Under the pieces are notes generated by a model that was not told the DNA's origin, searched no databases, and saw only the letters and a program-made list of their open reading frames with translations. A stretch of DNA of 13,297 nt from assembly GCA_964585485.1 (NCBI GenBank), contig CAZPDS010000065.1, positions 1-13,297 of the forward strand. Direction: 5' to 3'. Position 1 is the stretch's first letter. Every line of letters begins with the position of its first letter. Made by a program: the position numbers and the translations under genes. Positions 1-7,959 of this stretch are shown here, one piece after another. The DNA comes from CALGYY01 sp964585485 (GTDB lineage: Bacteria > Bacteroidota > Bacteroidia > Bacteroidales > CAIWKO01).

Positions 1-2416
1 TTGTAAAGCCGTCGTTGGCGGTGTTCTGGTCGGTACTGCCATTAGGACTTGAAGTGCGGGCAGTAAAACTGTGCGATCCGGTCGTTAAGGTAAAAGCTGG
101 CAGGACAACGTCCACCGAGGCCAGGGAAGCCAGGCTGCCCGTCCAGTTGAAGACGGCCGGTGTTTGTGCATCAACATAATATTCAATATTGACGCTGGTC
201 AGGACGCTGGTTCCCAGGTTCATTAATGTAACCGAAGGCTGCACGCTGATACCACTGCAGTCATAGGTAGTTGCAGGCGACGGAACCGAAGTAATAGCAG
301 CATCCCGGGCAACGCTCGGTGCCACAAAAATGACGGTACCGATGTAGGGCTGCCTATTCTGTTTTGTGATCACAATATCAGCTGTGTCGGGTGCAATAAA
401 GGCCGGAAAACTCAGGATGGTTACGCCTCCCGCCGGAGCCAGTTCCGCATCCAGCAAAGTACCGTTGTGCGAGATCGCCACATAGGCATCTTCTTCAGTT
501 GTTACTGTAAGGCTTGTCACCCCGACATTCTGCGGGTTTGTGTAATTCACAGTCAGCAGTGGATCGGGCACGCTAAAATAGGTCATCACCGACGGATCGC
601 CCATAAGGTGGTAAATTTCCCAATAATATTTTTTGAGGGTAGATGAGCTGGCTTCAACGGCCAGATTCCCTGCGTAAATCATCTGATAATTGGTATAGTA
701 CCAGTTGGGCTTGGTCATGTTGGCGGTGTCGTGAAACATGCGGTCGTAGGCGCCATAGTTGGTACTGCTGTACGTAGCGTATTCAACAATATTAGAACGG
801 AATCCCACACCATAGTAGTAATCCTCATCCCAATACGAATAGTTGGAGCCACCGATATAGCCCACCGCTCCCTTGCCGGAGGCGCGCAACAAGGCTTCAC
901 CAAAACACTCCGTATCATTAAAGGTATTGGTCTGGCAGCAATTCCCTACCATCAGCCCATACTTATGATTATTGTACATACTGGGGATATGCGAGGTCTG
1001 AAAACTCGGGTCGGCCCATCCTGTCGAACTTCCGTGCGCCGTATAATTGGTGTAGCCAACACCCCGGTAACAAGCGTTGCGGATCAGCACATCGGTGGAG
1101 GCGTTGTTAGTAACCGGCCACAGATAGGTGTTAGAAACAATGCCGTGTTTGGTGTTGAAGTAATATTTAGTGCCGTAGTTGATCTGGCCGTTGGCGTGCA
1201 CCTGTGAAAATCCGCCGTCTGGTTCCGAGCCGTCATCAACTCCGGCGATCATGACAACGGTATCAAGGTAGGAAGGATTCGGCATCAGGTATTTTTCGTA
1301 TTCAATGGTTTTCTCAACCTGGGGGAGCAACTGAGCCACCGTGGTGGCGGAGAAACGACCGAAATACATATCGGGATAATAATCACCGGTGCCGTCCATG
1401 GTGCAGTAGTAAAGATCCGTTTTGTGGGCGGTAGAAGCTACGCCAGTATTGGTGGGGATTTGCGCGACGTCGCCGACAAACAACACAAAGGTAGGGGCAG
1501 GGTCTGCCGTGGTTCCCGCGGTATATAAGCCACTCAGAAAACTCTTAACGGTGGCTGCGGTGGGAACACTACTGTACCATTGTTCCACCACCGTAAATCC
1601 CTTTTGCTTTTTCCATTTAACGAAAGGAGCCATGGTGGCCTGGAAGGGATATGAAGTGTTGTTGAGTCCAACAATCACATATTTGATGGGGTACTTTGTC
1701 AGTGCATCCTTCGCTGTGGGCTCCTGATAATTGATCATGCTGTGATAGGAGGCTTCGAACATAGGACTGTAGTACGTTGCTTTCAATTGCTCGGTGAGTG
1801 CCCAGTCCGCATTTTGGAAAACGACCTCAAACACCAGGTTGGTGTACACTTTTAATTGATGTTGCACCGGATTGTACTTGAAGGGGGCAATGGTGAGATG
1901 CCCCATTTGTACGCCGCGCATGACGCCGCTTACTTCCGCCCGCACCACTGGATCCGGCGTGAAGGCATCGGTTGCGTAGGCCGCCTGATCATAGTAAAAC
2001 GGAAGTTCGGAAGCCACGGCGTTCTTGGAGACAGAAGGCTGGGCCGGCATAATCCGGCGTACGGTGCCATCATCGGCCAGGTTCACGATGTGCTCGTCAT
2101 AACTGATCAGGTTAACCTGAGGCGTGGCACCCATCGGAACTTCGATCAGTTTAGTCCACTCCGGCAAATCAGGTTTTCCGGCGGTATAAATGCCGGCAAA
2201 ATTTTCGGCCTGTATCTCTGTAAACGTGCCGTAGGTAGTCGAAACCGGGCGTGTGTCGAAGCTTGCCAGGTTGACCGCAATCTTTAAATGGCCTTTGGCG
2301 TTTTCGATGATACGAAACTCGCTCTTGGCCGTGTTAAGGGTGTAGGTTTGCTGGGCAGACGCAGCGCCGATGCTCAACATAAAAAGTCCTGCAAGGAGTA
2401 AAACCCGTTTTTTCAT
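1..2416 (-). CDS. Secreted gingipain-like cysteine protease (peptidase family C25), C-terminus outside the window
   Basis: Reading from the ATG at 2416, 805 codons stay open to the window edge, so the 3' end is missing. Residues 1-21 form a Sec signal peptide (MKKRVLLL..., cleavage after ASA). Residues ~22-240 resemble the C25 propeptide. The peptidase domain spans ~242-612. It carries the catalytic His461 in NYTAHGSSTGWADPS and Cys494 in VGNCCQTNTF, followed by CFGEALLRA, GYIGGSNYSYWDEDYYYGVG and YYWEIYHLMGDPSVM. The His-Cys spacing of 33 equals that in Kgp and RgpB, and Asp395 in AGVDDG matches the Kgp triad aspartate (compared from memory). Residues ~612-698 form the Ig-like domain that follows the catalytic domain in gingipains. 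Residues ~699-805 begin a second beta-rich, CARDB-like module. The family cleaves extracellular protein after Arg or Lys and is normally exported by T9SS; a C-terminal sorting domain is expected outside the window but not seen. Substrate specificity cannot be read from this sequence. It resembles Kgp more than RgpB because of the double Cys. Confidence 0.93.
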   Translation of the reverse strand, partial: MKKRVLLLAGLFMLSIGAASAQQTYTLNTAKSEFRIIENAKGHLKIAVNLASFDTRPVSTTYGTFTEIQAENFAGIYTAGKPDLPEWTKLIEVPMGATPQVNLISYDEHIVNLADDGTVRRIMPAQPSVSKNAVASELPFYYDQAAYATDAFTPDPVVRAEVSGVMRGVQMGHLTIAPFKYNPVQHQLKVYTNLVFEVVFQNADWALTEQLKATYYSPMFEASYHSMINYQEPTAKDALTKYPIKYVIVGLNNTSYPFQATMAPFVKWKKQKGFTVVEQWYSSVPTAATVKSFLSGLYTAGTTADPAPTFVLFVGDVAQIPTNTGVASTAHKTDLYYCTMDGTGDYYPDMYFGRFSATTVAQLLPQVEKTIEYEKYLMPNPSYLDTVVMIAGVDDGSEPDGGFSQVHANGQINYGTKYYFNTKHGIVSNTYLWPVTNNASTDVLIRNACYRGVGYTNYTAHGSSTGWADPSFQTSHIPSMYNNHKYGLMVGNCCQTNTFNDTECFGEALLRASGKGAVGYIGGSNYSYWDEDYYYGVGFRSNIVEYATYSSTNYGAYDRMFHDTANMTKPNWYYTNYQMIYAGNLAVEASSSTLKKYYWEIYHLMGDPSVMTYFSVPDPLLTVNYTNPQNVGVTSLTVTTEEDAYVAISHNGTLLDAELAPAGGVTILSFPAFIAPDTADIVITKQNRQPYIGTVIFVAPSVARDAAITSVPSPATTYDCSGISVQPSVTLMNLGTSVLTSVNIEYYVDAQTPAVFNWTGSLASLASVDVVLPAFTLTTGSHSFTARTSSPNGSTDQNTANDGFT

Positions 2417-2581
2417 ATGCAAGAAAATTGATGGTTGGTTGATTTTCAGTACAAATAAAGAAAAAAACGAACATCAGCCCCTTTGAAGGTATTGATTTAA
2501 CCTTATTTTAACAAGTATCTAATTGCCTTAAAGATAAGCATCGGCCGGTGCCGCGTTTAGTAAGATGAAGATACCCGCGAA

Positions 2582-3583
2582 TCAGTGCGTAACAAAGTCA
2601 CACATGTCTTTCAGGGATTGCGAGAGCGGCCGAAAGGAGAAGCCCGTAGCCCCGACTAGTTTTGTGGTATCGTAGGCCGAGACCGAGCTTGAAATCCGCA
2701 CCAAATCTCTGCTCAGTGGGTTCGGGATACGCAGTAAGGCTTGACGGATAGCGCCGAGACGTTGCACCGCTTTCATCAAACGAGATCCTGCGCTGGTAGC
2801 GGGCACAGCAACACCCAGTTGAAGCGCGATCTGTTCAAGGATATATTGATACGGGCGATTTTCGGCCGAAATAATAAAGCGCTCTCCCGTGAATTCCGGG
2901 CTCATCAAACGTTGCATTGCACAGGCCACATCGCGAACATCCACCCATCCATTGGCACCACAGGGATAATACTTCAAGCCTTTACGTACGATATGTACCA
3001 AGGCCGCCAGGCCGTTTTCGGCTTCGCCCGGACCGGTAATGACCGAGGGGTTGACGATCACCGCGGGCAGTCCCTCCGCCAGGCCGCGCCGGACCTCACG
3101 TTCGGCAGCGCGCTTTGAATTTGCATAGGCTGAGGAATGCGGAGAAGCGCTGTCGGCACTGGCTTCACTTATAAGGCTACCGTCTACTGCATCCGCGAAA
3201 GCGCCCACGCTACTCACAAAAAGAAGCATGGCTGCCTTCTTTTCGACACAGGCATTCACGATGTTGGCCGTCCCCTGTATATTCACGAGGGATAAGTGTT
3301 CATCGTGTCCATCCTTAAAATGAACGCTGGCGGCACAGTGATACACCTGATCACCCGGCCCGATAAGCTCCAGGCAGGCAGCCGGATCAAGCACATCCCC
3401 CGTCAACCATTGCAGGGGGAAATCCGCCGGAGCGCGATCCGGAAAATACAGGGCGAAAATTCGCTGAAAACGACGCAAATCGGAATGTTCACGCTTCAAC
3501 GCGCGAACGGAGGCTCCTCCTTGCAACAATTGACAGATAAGATGTCCGCCTAAAAAACCGCTACCCCCGGTGACAACGTTCAT
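2582..3583 (-). CDS. NAD(P)-dependent epimerase/dehydratase, extended SDR (3-beta-HSD / dihydroflavonol reductase-like)
   Basis: This 333-residue cytoplasmic protein begins directly with a Rossmann fold: MNVVTGGSGFLGG carries the TGxxGFLG nucleotide-binding loop at residues 5-13. The extended-SDR active site follows, with Ser124/Ser125 in LLFVSSVGAF and YANSK giving Tyr153 and Lys157. A TGDVLD motif at about residues 61-66 is the usual position for the acidic residue contacting the adenine. Family members oxidise or reduce sugar-nucleotide, sterol-like or flavonoid-like hydroxyls; the substrate here is unknown. The ATG at 3583 is preferred over an in-frame TTG at 3607. It places the GxxGxxG loop at the normal distance from the N-terminus, and a TATCTTTG promoter box at 3615-3622 would put the transcript start close to that TTG. 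The gene lies 165 nt upstream of the C25 protease on the same strand and is divergent from the surface-protein block. There is no sign that it is functionally linked to either. Confidence 0.88.
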   Translation of the reverse strand: MNVVTGGSGFLGGHLICQLLQGGASVRALKREHSDLRRFQRIFALYFPDRAPADFPLQWLTGDVLDPAACLELIGPGDQVYHCAASVHFKDGHDEHLSLVNIQGTANIVNACVEKKAAMLLFVSSVGAFADAVDGSLISEASADSASPHSSAYANSKRAAEREVRRGLAEGLPAVIVNPSVITGPGEAENGLAALVHIVRKGLKYYPCGANGWVDVRDVACAMQRLMSPEFTGERFIISAENRPYQYILEQIALQLGVAVPATSAGSRLMKAVQRLGAIRQALLRIPNPLSRDLVRISSSVSAYDTTKLVGATGFSFRPLSQSLKDMCDFVTH

Positions 3584-3614
3584 ACGTACTTGCTCAAAAT
3601 TTAACAAATCGGCA

Positions 3615-3622
3615 CAAAGATA
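3615..3622 (-). promoter_or_regulatory. Bacteroidota -7 promoter box for the 2582-3583 SDR gene
   Basis: The minus strand reads TATCTTTG, an exact match to the Bacteroidota sigma-A -7 consensus TAnnTTTG. It is followed ~30 nt later by the ATG at 3583, implying a leader of about 25 nt. A T-rich run (GTTTTC) lies 18-21 nt upstream where the -33 element belongs, but it is not a clear TTG. The assignment rests on motif match and position only. Confidence 0.55.
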
Positions 3623-3688
3623 CCCAATTTCCAGCGCTGAAAACCGGAATTATTTATCAACAAAATGCATCCATTCTATCGTGTTTTT

Positions 3689-3726
3689 TTTGCCTCTTGC
3701 CGACCGAATTTTTGATTTGAGGCGAA
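3689..3726. repeat. Inverted repeat in the divergent intergenic region
   Basis: TTTGCCTC at 3689-3696 can pair with GAGGCGAA at 3719-3726 (8 bp including one G-T pair) around a 22-nt loop. It lies in the gap between the divergent SDR and tail-fibre-like genes, 96 nt before the start codon of the latter. It has no T-tract after it in the plus direction, so it is not a plus-strand terminator. A regulator site or chance are both possible. Confidence 0.25.
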
Positions 3727-3788
3727 TGTGCAAAAAGTTATGAACAGTCCGTTCTTCAGGCGTTATAGCGAATTTATTGTTTTCGATT

Positions 3789-3796
3789 TATCTTCG
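3789..3796 (+). promoter_or_regulatory. Possible -7 promoter box for the surface-protein block
   Basis: TATCTTCG differs at one position from TAnnTTTG and lies 25 nt before the ATG at 3822, the usual distance in this phylum. No convincing -33 TTG sits at the right spacing. It is the best candidate in the 238-nt divergent gap, but weak. Confidence 0.3.
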
Positions 3797-3821
3797 CCGT
3801 GAAAACAAAAAACAATTCACC

Positions 3822-5240
3822 ATGAAAAAAACAAAACCCATGACCCGCCGCGCGAAAGCATGGTTGAGGTCCGCACTTCAACAACCAGCCCATTGGCTGT
3901 TTCTTGGATTACTGATGCCCCTGATTCCCCTTTCGGTGGAGGCTCAACGGGCCGTCAGCACCCACAACGCACTACCGAAATCCTATTTCAATCACGGGGG
4001 ATTTATCTTTGTCGACTCCCAGGTTTTCGACGACTCCGTGAATGTTGGGATTGGAATTACCCAACCTCAGGAAAAGCTGCATGTACAGGGAAACATCCTG
4101 TCGGCCGGTGCCATTATTTCGCAGGCCCCGCAAGGAACAGCGCCGGTGCAGGCAACCTCCAACACCTTATGCAGCTCGCTGAACAGCGATTATTTAGATG
4201 GGCTGCACGCCTCCGACTTTTCATTGCAGAACCACACCCACCCCGATATGCTTACGGGGACCGGCATCCCGACGCGGGTGGCCTTTTATGGAACAAGCGG
4301 CAGCTTGTCGTGTTCATCGGCCCTGTATTGGGATAATCCGCGGCAACGGCTGGGCGTTGGAACCGACCAGCCCGGCACCAGCCTTCACCTGAGTTCGTCG
4401 GATACGACCCCGGCCTTGCGTTTCACCGAAAATTACATACACAGTCATTTTGGACCCACGCAGTCGAACTGGGATTTACTGACGCAAATGGGGCAGTTTA
4501 AACTGAACCGGATTGCGAATAACGCGGTTCAAAACATTCTGAGTATTTCGGCCTCCACCACCAACAGCGTAATGACCCTCAATGGAACCTTCTCGGCACG
4601 TCGCCTTCAAATCACGCAGGGAGCCACCGCCAATTATCTGCTTACGTGCGATGCCAGCGGCAACCTGATGTTCAAAAATCCGCTGTTTCTAACAGGCTGG
4701 ACGGTTAGCGGAATGAACGTGTATAAAACAAATGGCGTAGCCTCCGTGGGCACCACCGCAACCGACGCGATGTTCAACATCGCCACGACCGGAAAACCCG
4801 CGTTGATCATGAACATCACCCAATCCCCCAACGGATATGGATTACTGGCCCAGGCCAGTGCGACGTCGAAAGCGCTGGCCATTGAAAGCGATGGTGCAGA
4901 GCGCCTGATCATCCGTGGCGACGGCTACCTGACGGTGGACAATAAAATACGTGCGAAAGAAGTGGAAGTGCTTGTCGACGTTTGGCAGGACCGTGTCTTT
5001 GGCGACGACTACCCCCTACTCTCGCTGCATGAGTTGGAAAGCTACATTCAACAACATCATCATCTTCCGGAAGTGCCCGCTGAAGCCGAGGTTTTGCAGC
5101 AAGGAATTTCACTCGGTGTCATGAATTCCCTGCTGTTGCAGAAGGTGGAAGAACTCACGCTTTACCTCATTGATATGAATAAAAAAACAGACGCTTTGCA
5201 GCAGGAAGTAGACCGATTGCGTTCAGGTCAAAAACCCTGA
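3822..5240 (+). CDS. Secreted tail-fibre-like surface protein with C-terminal coiled coil
   Basis: This 472-residue protein starts at the ATG at 3822. The frame is open 45 nt further upstream, but MKKTKP... gives a normal signal peptide. A long basic n-region, a hydrophobic core (WLFLGLLMPLIPL) and VEA before Gln42 mark Sec export. Two head-type repeats, VGIGITQPQEKLHV (~75-88) and LGVGTDQPGTSLHL (~177-190), are typical of Bacteroidota fibre-like proteins. NSDYLDGLHASDF with a nearby NHTHP (~121-139) is the motif of phage tail-fibre shafts. The C-terminal ~100 residues run KIRAKEVEVLVDVWQDRVF (from ~375), a linker with HHHLPEVP, then GVMNSLLLQKVEELTLYL and a heptad-like tail to the end. This arrangement fits a trimeric beta-structured fibre closed by a coiled coil. 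No T9SS sorting domain and no S74 chaperone serine-lysine signature is seen. There are no phage genes nearby, so it is probably a host surface protein. Its function is unknown. It is first in a tight run of three exported proteins. Confidence 0.85.
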   Translation: MKKTKPMTRRAKAWLRSALQQPAHWLFLGLLMPLIPLSVEAQRAVSTHNALPKSYFNHGGFIFVDSQVFDDSVNVGIGITQPQEKLHVQGNILSAGAIISQAPQGTAPVQATSNTLCSSLNSDYLDGLHASDFSLQNHTHPDMLTGTGIPTRVAFYGTSGSLSCSSALYWDNPRQRLGVGTDQPGTSLHLSSSDTTPALRFTENYIHSHFGPTQSNWDLLTQMGQFKLNRIANNAVQNILSISASTTNSVMTLNGTFSARRLQITQGATANYLLTCDASGNLMFKNPLFLTGWTVSGMNVYKTNGVASVGTTATDAMFNIATTGKPALIMNITQSPNGYGLLAQASATSKALAIESDGAERLIIRGDGYLTVDNKIRAKEVEVLVDVWQDRVFGDDYPLLSLHELESYIQQHHHLPEVPAEAEVLQQGISLGVMNSLLLQKVEELTLYLIDMNKKTDALQQEVDRLRSGQKP

Positions 5241-5306
5241 AATCAGTACCCATTGAGCCCCTCCCTTTTTTATCAATATTTAATAATCTTTCAAATCACA
5301 ACAACG

Positions 5307-5729
5307 ATGAAAAAAACCATGATGATGATTGCGCTTGTTTTACTCGGCCTTTGTTCCTGTAAGAAATATGAAGAAGGCCCCGCCCTGAGTTTCCGGAGTG
5401 CCGAAAACCGCTTGTGCAGAAGCTGGAAAGTTACGGCCATCGCGATAAACGGAACACCGCAAGACAACAGCCTGCCCTCGGTATGGGAATTTCACGACAA
5501 CAACACCTGTTCCCGAACCACCCGTGATGCTTACTCCCAGGAAGACCTGACCATTCCCGGCACCTGGGCCTTTGGCGACAATAAAACGATCATCAACATC
5601 ACATGGACACTCACCTATCCGGCCATAAGCCTCGACGAAAGCTGGACGATCCTGGGCCTGAGGTCCGATGAAGTTCATCTTCGCGCCAGTCTGTATGGCA
5701 ACCTCACGGAATACACGCTTGAACCCTGA
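5307..5729 (+). CDS. Small lipocalin-like lipoprotein
   Basis: This 140-residue protein starts at the ATG at 5307 (MKKTMMMIALVLLGLCSC); the frame is open upstream, but this start gives a textbook type II signal peptide. The lipobox LCSC puts the acylated cysteine at residue 18, followed by KKYEEGP. With no Asp at +2 it is probably destined for the outer membrane. The mature part reads LCRSWKVTAIAINGTPQ, VWEFHDNNTCSR, GTWAFGDNKTIINITW and a final strand. This W-[KR]-[VL]-T ... F...G ... GTW.F..DKT pattern is that of the short lipocalin-like lipoproteins common in Bacteroidota. No ligand is known for the group. It lies 66 nt after the tail-fibre-like gene and 58 nt before the T9SS cargo gene, on the same strand with no terminator between, so co-transcription is likely. 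Confidence 0.8.
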   Translation: MKKTMMMIALVLLGLCSCKKYEEGPALSFRSAENRLCRSWKVTAIAINGTPQDNSLPSVWEFHDNNTCSRTTRDAYSQEDLTIPGTWAFGDNKTIINITWTLTYPAISLDESWTILGLRSDEVHLRASLYGNLTEYTLEP

Positions 5730-5787
5730 ACCGTTCATCGTTCCGGCTGTCGGAGCCGACATACACGGAAAAGAAAAAAACAAACCC

Positions 5788-7884
5788 ATGAAAAAAATTC
5801 TTCTGATTGTTCTCATCAGCACGACCCTTGGCCCCTTCCAGGGGCGTGCACAAGTTGACCACCGCTACCTGCTGAATAAATACTGGCACTACCGCGAACG
5901 GCTCGGCTACTTTGTACAAGCCGGCACAAGCGGCAGTGGGCGAGGTGAAAGCATGGTGGCATCGGTTCGTAATAAACACTCCACCGATGTTATCGCCTGG
6001 GAGGACCAGATGATACATTTCGGATCCTACCTCGGTGTGCTGGCCACCGAGTACGCCCTGCTTACCTTTTACGGGCAGGATGCATCAATGCCGCAGCAGG
6101 AGCTGAACATCGCCCTCAACAGCTACGAACGTGACGACCGCTGTGAGAACCGGACGCCATGGTTTATGGACAATGCCATTTACGATGGTTTCCACATGCG
6201 AGAGGACGTTCCGGCGGATTTTCTGACCAACCATCCCCCGATGAACAGCGGACTCACGCCGGCTAATCAGGTCTGGAATTCGGACCCCGGCTCACCCTCA
6301 TGGGTGGCGCGTGTTTGTTCCAATGACTATGAGCGTTGGGATGTCAATCCCGGCTTCAGCCCGTACGTTACCTACCAGACGATCGTACAGATGAAGGAGG
6401 GTGCTATGGATGTACGGAATTCGGTGGGCCTCCTCCGCGGCCTCGTTCTGGTGCTGAAATGCCTGCCGGTCGGCTCCTATGCACACGCCAAGGCCGGGGA
6501 GATTCTCGGCAAGGTCATACAGCGAATGTGGAGCAACGGTTCCTGGATCCTGCTGGATCCTGAAATGAACGCCGTTGCTGGCGGGGCCAACGCTTACTCC
6601 TATACCATCCCCTTGTCGGTAATCCAGCTTGCCGCCGGTCAGGACGCCTTGCCGCCGGGCCCCGGAACCGCCAACGCCAACACGGCCTGGCAAAGCCTGC
6701 AGTACACCGGTGCCGGTCCCAACCAAAATCCCGGCACCCTCAGCCTGGCCGCCCTTTGCGATTGCTGGAACGGCGGGCTCTCCGGCATACCCGGCCTCAA
6801 CACTACGCAGGCCGGACTTTTCAGCATCTCAGCCCCCGAACAATGGGACACCTTTTACCTCCTGTTGTGGGCCTTTCTGCACGATAAGTCCAGTGAATTT
6901 CTGGACATGAACAAAGTGCTGGGCCAGTTGGATGCGGCACCCTGCAACGGCCCCTGGTGCTACGATTCCCTGGGCCATCAGCACGCACCTGAGGGTTGGG
7001 CTTCCGTTAGCAAATTCGACCACGCCCTGGTTCACCAGGAGCACGGACAGCGCAGCCAGCAAGGAAACTACAACGGTCTGGACTATATGCTGCTCTACAA
7101 TCTCTTTCACCTGATTAATGTTCGCGATAACATTCTGCCCATTGCCTTTATGGATATGCTGAACCGAAACTTGTCCGGCATCCTGCCCGAGTGTGTATAT
7201 TACCCTTTTGACCAACTGCAGGTCACCTTTGGCGACAGCACCCGACACGCGGACTACGATGCCTTTAAAACGATTTCGTCATCGCAAATCATCGACACGG
7301 TACTACATCCGCGCAATCAGGGTCCGGTCGGGCCGAACACACCCTGTCCCTCCATTGGCGCCTACGATCCCGGGCACGTGATCTATCGTGCCGGGGAGTG
7401 TATCAAATTAAAAACAGGTTTTCATGCGCGGCCCGGTGTTTACTTTCACGCCTTCATTGATCCATTCGATTGTTCGGCCTATCAGAGTTCAGGAGACCCC
7501 TATGGATTCACGAACACCAGCAACGAATACGATCTGCGCGGCCCGCTTGGCAACCCGTGGGTTGTCGGCGGGATTCCGGAGTATGACCTTACAGCGGCCG
7601 CTCTCCCGCTTGACACCCAGGACCAGAGCGGCCTTACGCTTCGCCTTTCGCCCAACCCCTGCAGCGAAGATCCCCAACTGTGGCTCCATCTTGAGCGCGA
7701 TGGCATAGCAACCTGCATGCTGTACGACCTGCGAGGCACCTTGTTGTGGCAGACAGAACGGCCGCTCAGCAGCGGTCAGTCCGAAACCATTAGCGTGCCT
7801 GTCGGCGATCTGCGTCCGGGTCCATATTATCTAAACGTAAGCGATGGCCGTCAGGTTCAACGGCTTTCACTGATCAGGCAATGA
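5788..7884 (+). CDS. T9SS type A cargo protein with unrecognised helical N-terminal domain
   Basis: This 698-residue protein starts at the ATG at 5788; MKKILLIVLISTTLGPFQGRA is a signal peptide with cleavage near residue 21. An earlier in-frame ATG at 5668 would bury that signal and overlap the lipoprotein gene. Residues ~25-460 are rich in predicted helices and aromatic pairs: WEDQMIHFGSYLGVLATEYALL (71-92), MDNAIYDGFHMREDVP (127-142), RNSVGLLRGLVLVLKCLP (210-227), EQWDTFYLLLWAFLH (351-365) and NGLDYMLLYNLFHLI (429-443). The pattern suggests a helical toroid such as an (alpha/alpha) barrel, but I recognise no enzyme family or active site. Residues ~530-562 (GECIKLKTGFHARPGVYFHAFI) are the glycine-rich repeat seen before sorting domains in many Bacteroidota proteins, often labelled 3-coathanger stack. 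The last ~80 residues, from LRLSPNP to DLRPGPYYLNVSDG and the C-terminus QRLSLIRQ, match the type A T9SS sorting domain. It should therefore be exported and anchored or released at the cell surface. It is last in the block, before a terminator. Confidence 0.88.
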   Translation: MKKILLIVLISTTLGPFQGRAQVDHRYLLNKYWHYRERLGYFVQAGTSGSGRGESMVASVRNKHSTDVIAWEDQMIHFGSYLGVLATEYALLTFYGQDASMPQQELNIALNSYERDDRCENRTPWFMDNAIYDGFHMREDVPADFLTNHPPMNSGLTPANQVWNSDPGSPSWVARVCSNDYERWDVNPGFSPYVTYQTIVQMKEGAMDVRNSVGLLRGLVLVLKCLPVGSYAHAKAGEILGKVIQRMWSNGSWILLDPEMNAVAGGANAYSYTIPLSVIQLAAGQDALPPGPGTANANTAWQSLQYTGAGPNQNPGTLSLAALCDCWNGGLSGIPGLNTTQAGLFSISAPEQWDTFYLLLWAFLHDKSSEFLDMNKVLGQLDAAPCNGPWCYDSLGHQHAPEGWASVSKFDHALVHQEHGQRSQQGNYNGLDYMLLYNLFHLINVRDNILPIAFMDMLNRNLSGILPECVYYPFDQLQVTFGDSTRHADYDAFKTISSSQIIDTVLHPRNQGPVGPNTPCPSIGAYDPGHVIYRAGECIKLKTGFHARPGVYFHAFIDPFDCSAYQSSGDPYGFTNTSNEYDLRGPLGNPWVVGGIPEYDLTAAALPLDTQDQSGLTLRLSPNPCSEDPQLWLHLERDGIATCMLYDLRGTLLWQTERPLSSGQSETISVPVGDLRPGPYYLNVSDGRQVQRLSLIRQ

Positions 7885-7889
7885 GCAGC

Positions 7890-7944
7890 GATCCTGCTGT
7901 GCCGCGGCCTTGCTTTTTCCTGCGGCACAGCGGGATCCTTTTTT
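7890..7944 (+). terminator. Rho-independent terminator closing the surface-protein block
   Basis: A 16-bp stem (7890-7905 with 7922-7937, GATCCTGCTGTGCCGC against GCGGCACAGCGGGATC, one G-T pair) encloses a 16-nt loop and is followed by TTTTTT at 7939-7944. It begins 5 nt after the TGA of the T9SS cargo gene. It separates the secreted block from tyrS. Confidence 0.9.
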
Positions 7945-7959
7945 CACGACAAATTCTAG

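Noticed and set aside
731..1207. Plus-strand 158-codon open frame, with others at 1422-1727 and 1856-2287
   Set aside because: All lie opposite the C25 protease, which has catalytic and signal motifs along the whole span.
3822..5240. A prophage remnant, based on the tail-fibre motifs
   Set aside because: It has a Sec signal peptide and no neighbouring phage structural, lysis or integrase genes.
5744..5758. CGGCT/AGCCG hairpin between the lipoprotein and T9SS cargo genes
   Set aside because: Five base pairs with a 5-nt loop and no T-tract. Too weak for termination; attenuation cannot be excluded but has no support.
5340..5822. Antisense 160-codon open frame
   Set aside because: It lies opposite the lipoprotein gene and the start of the T9SS cargo gene. 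Both have clear signal sequences and family features; the antisense product has none.
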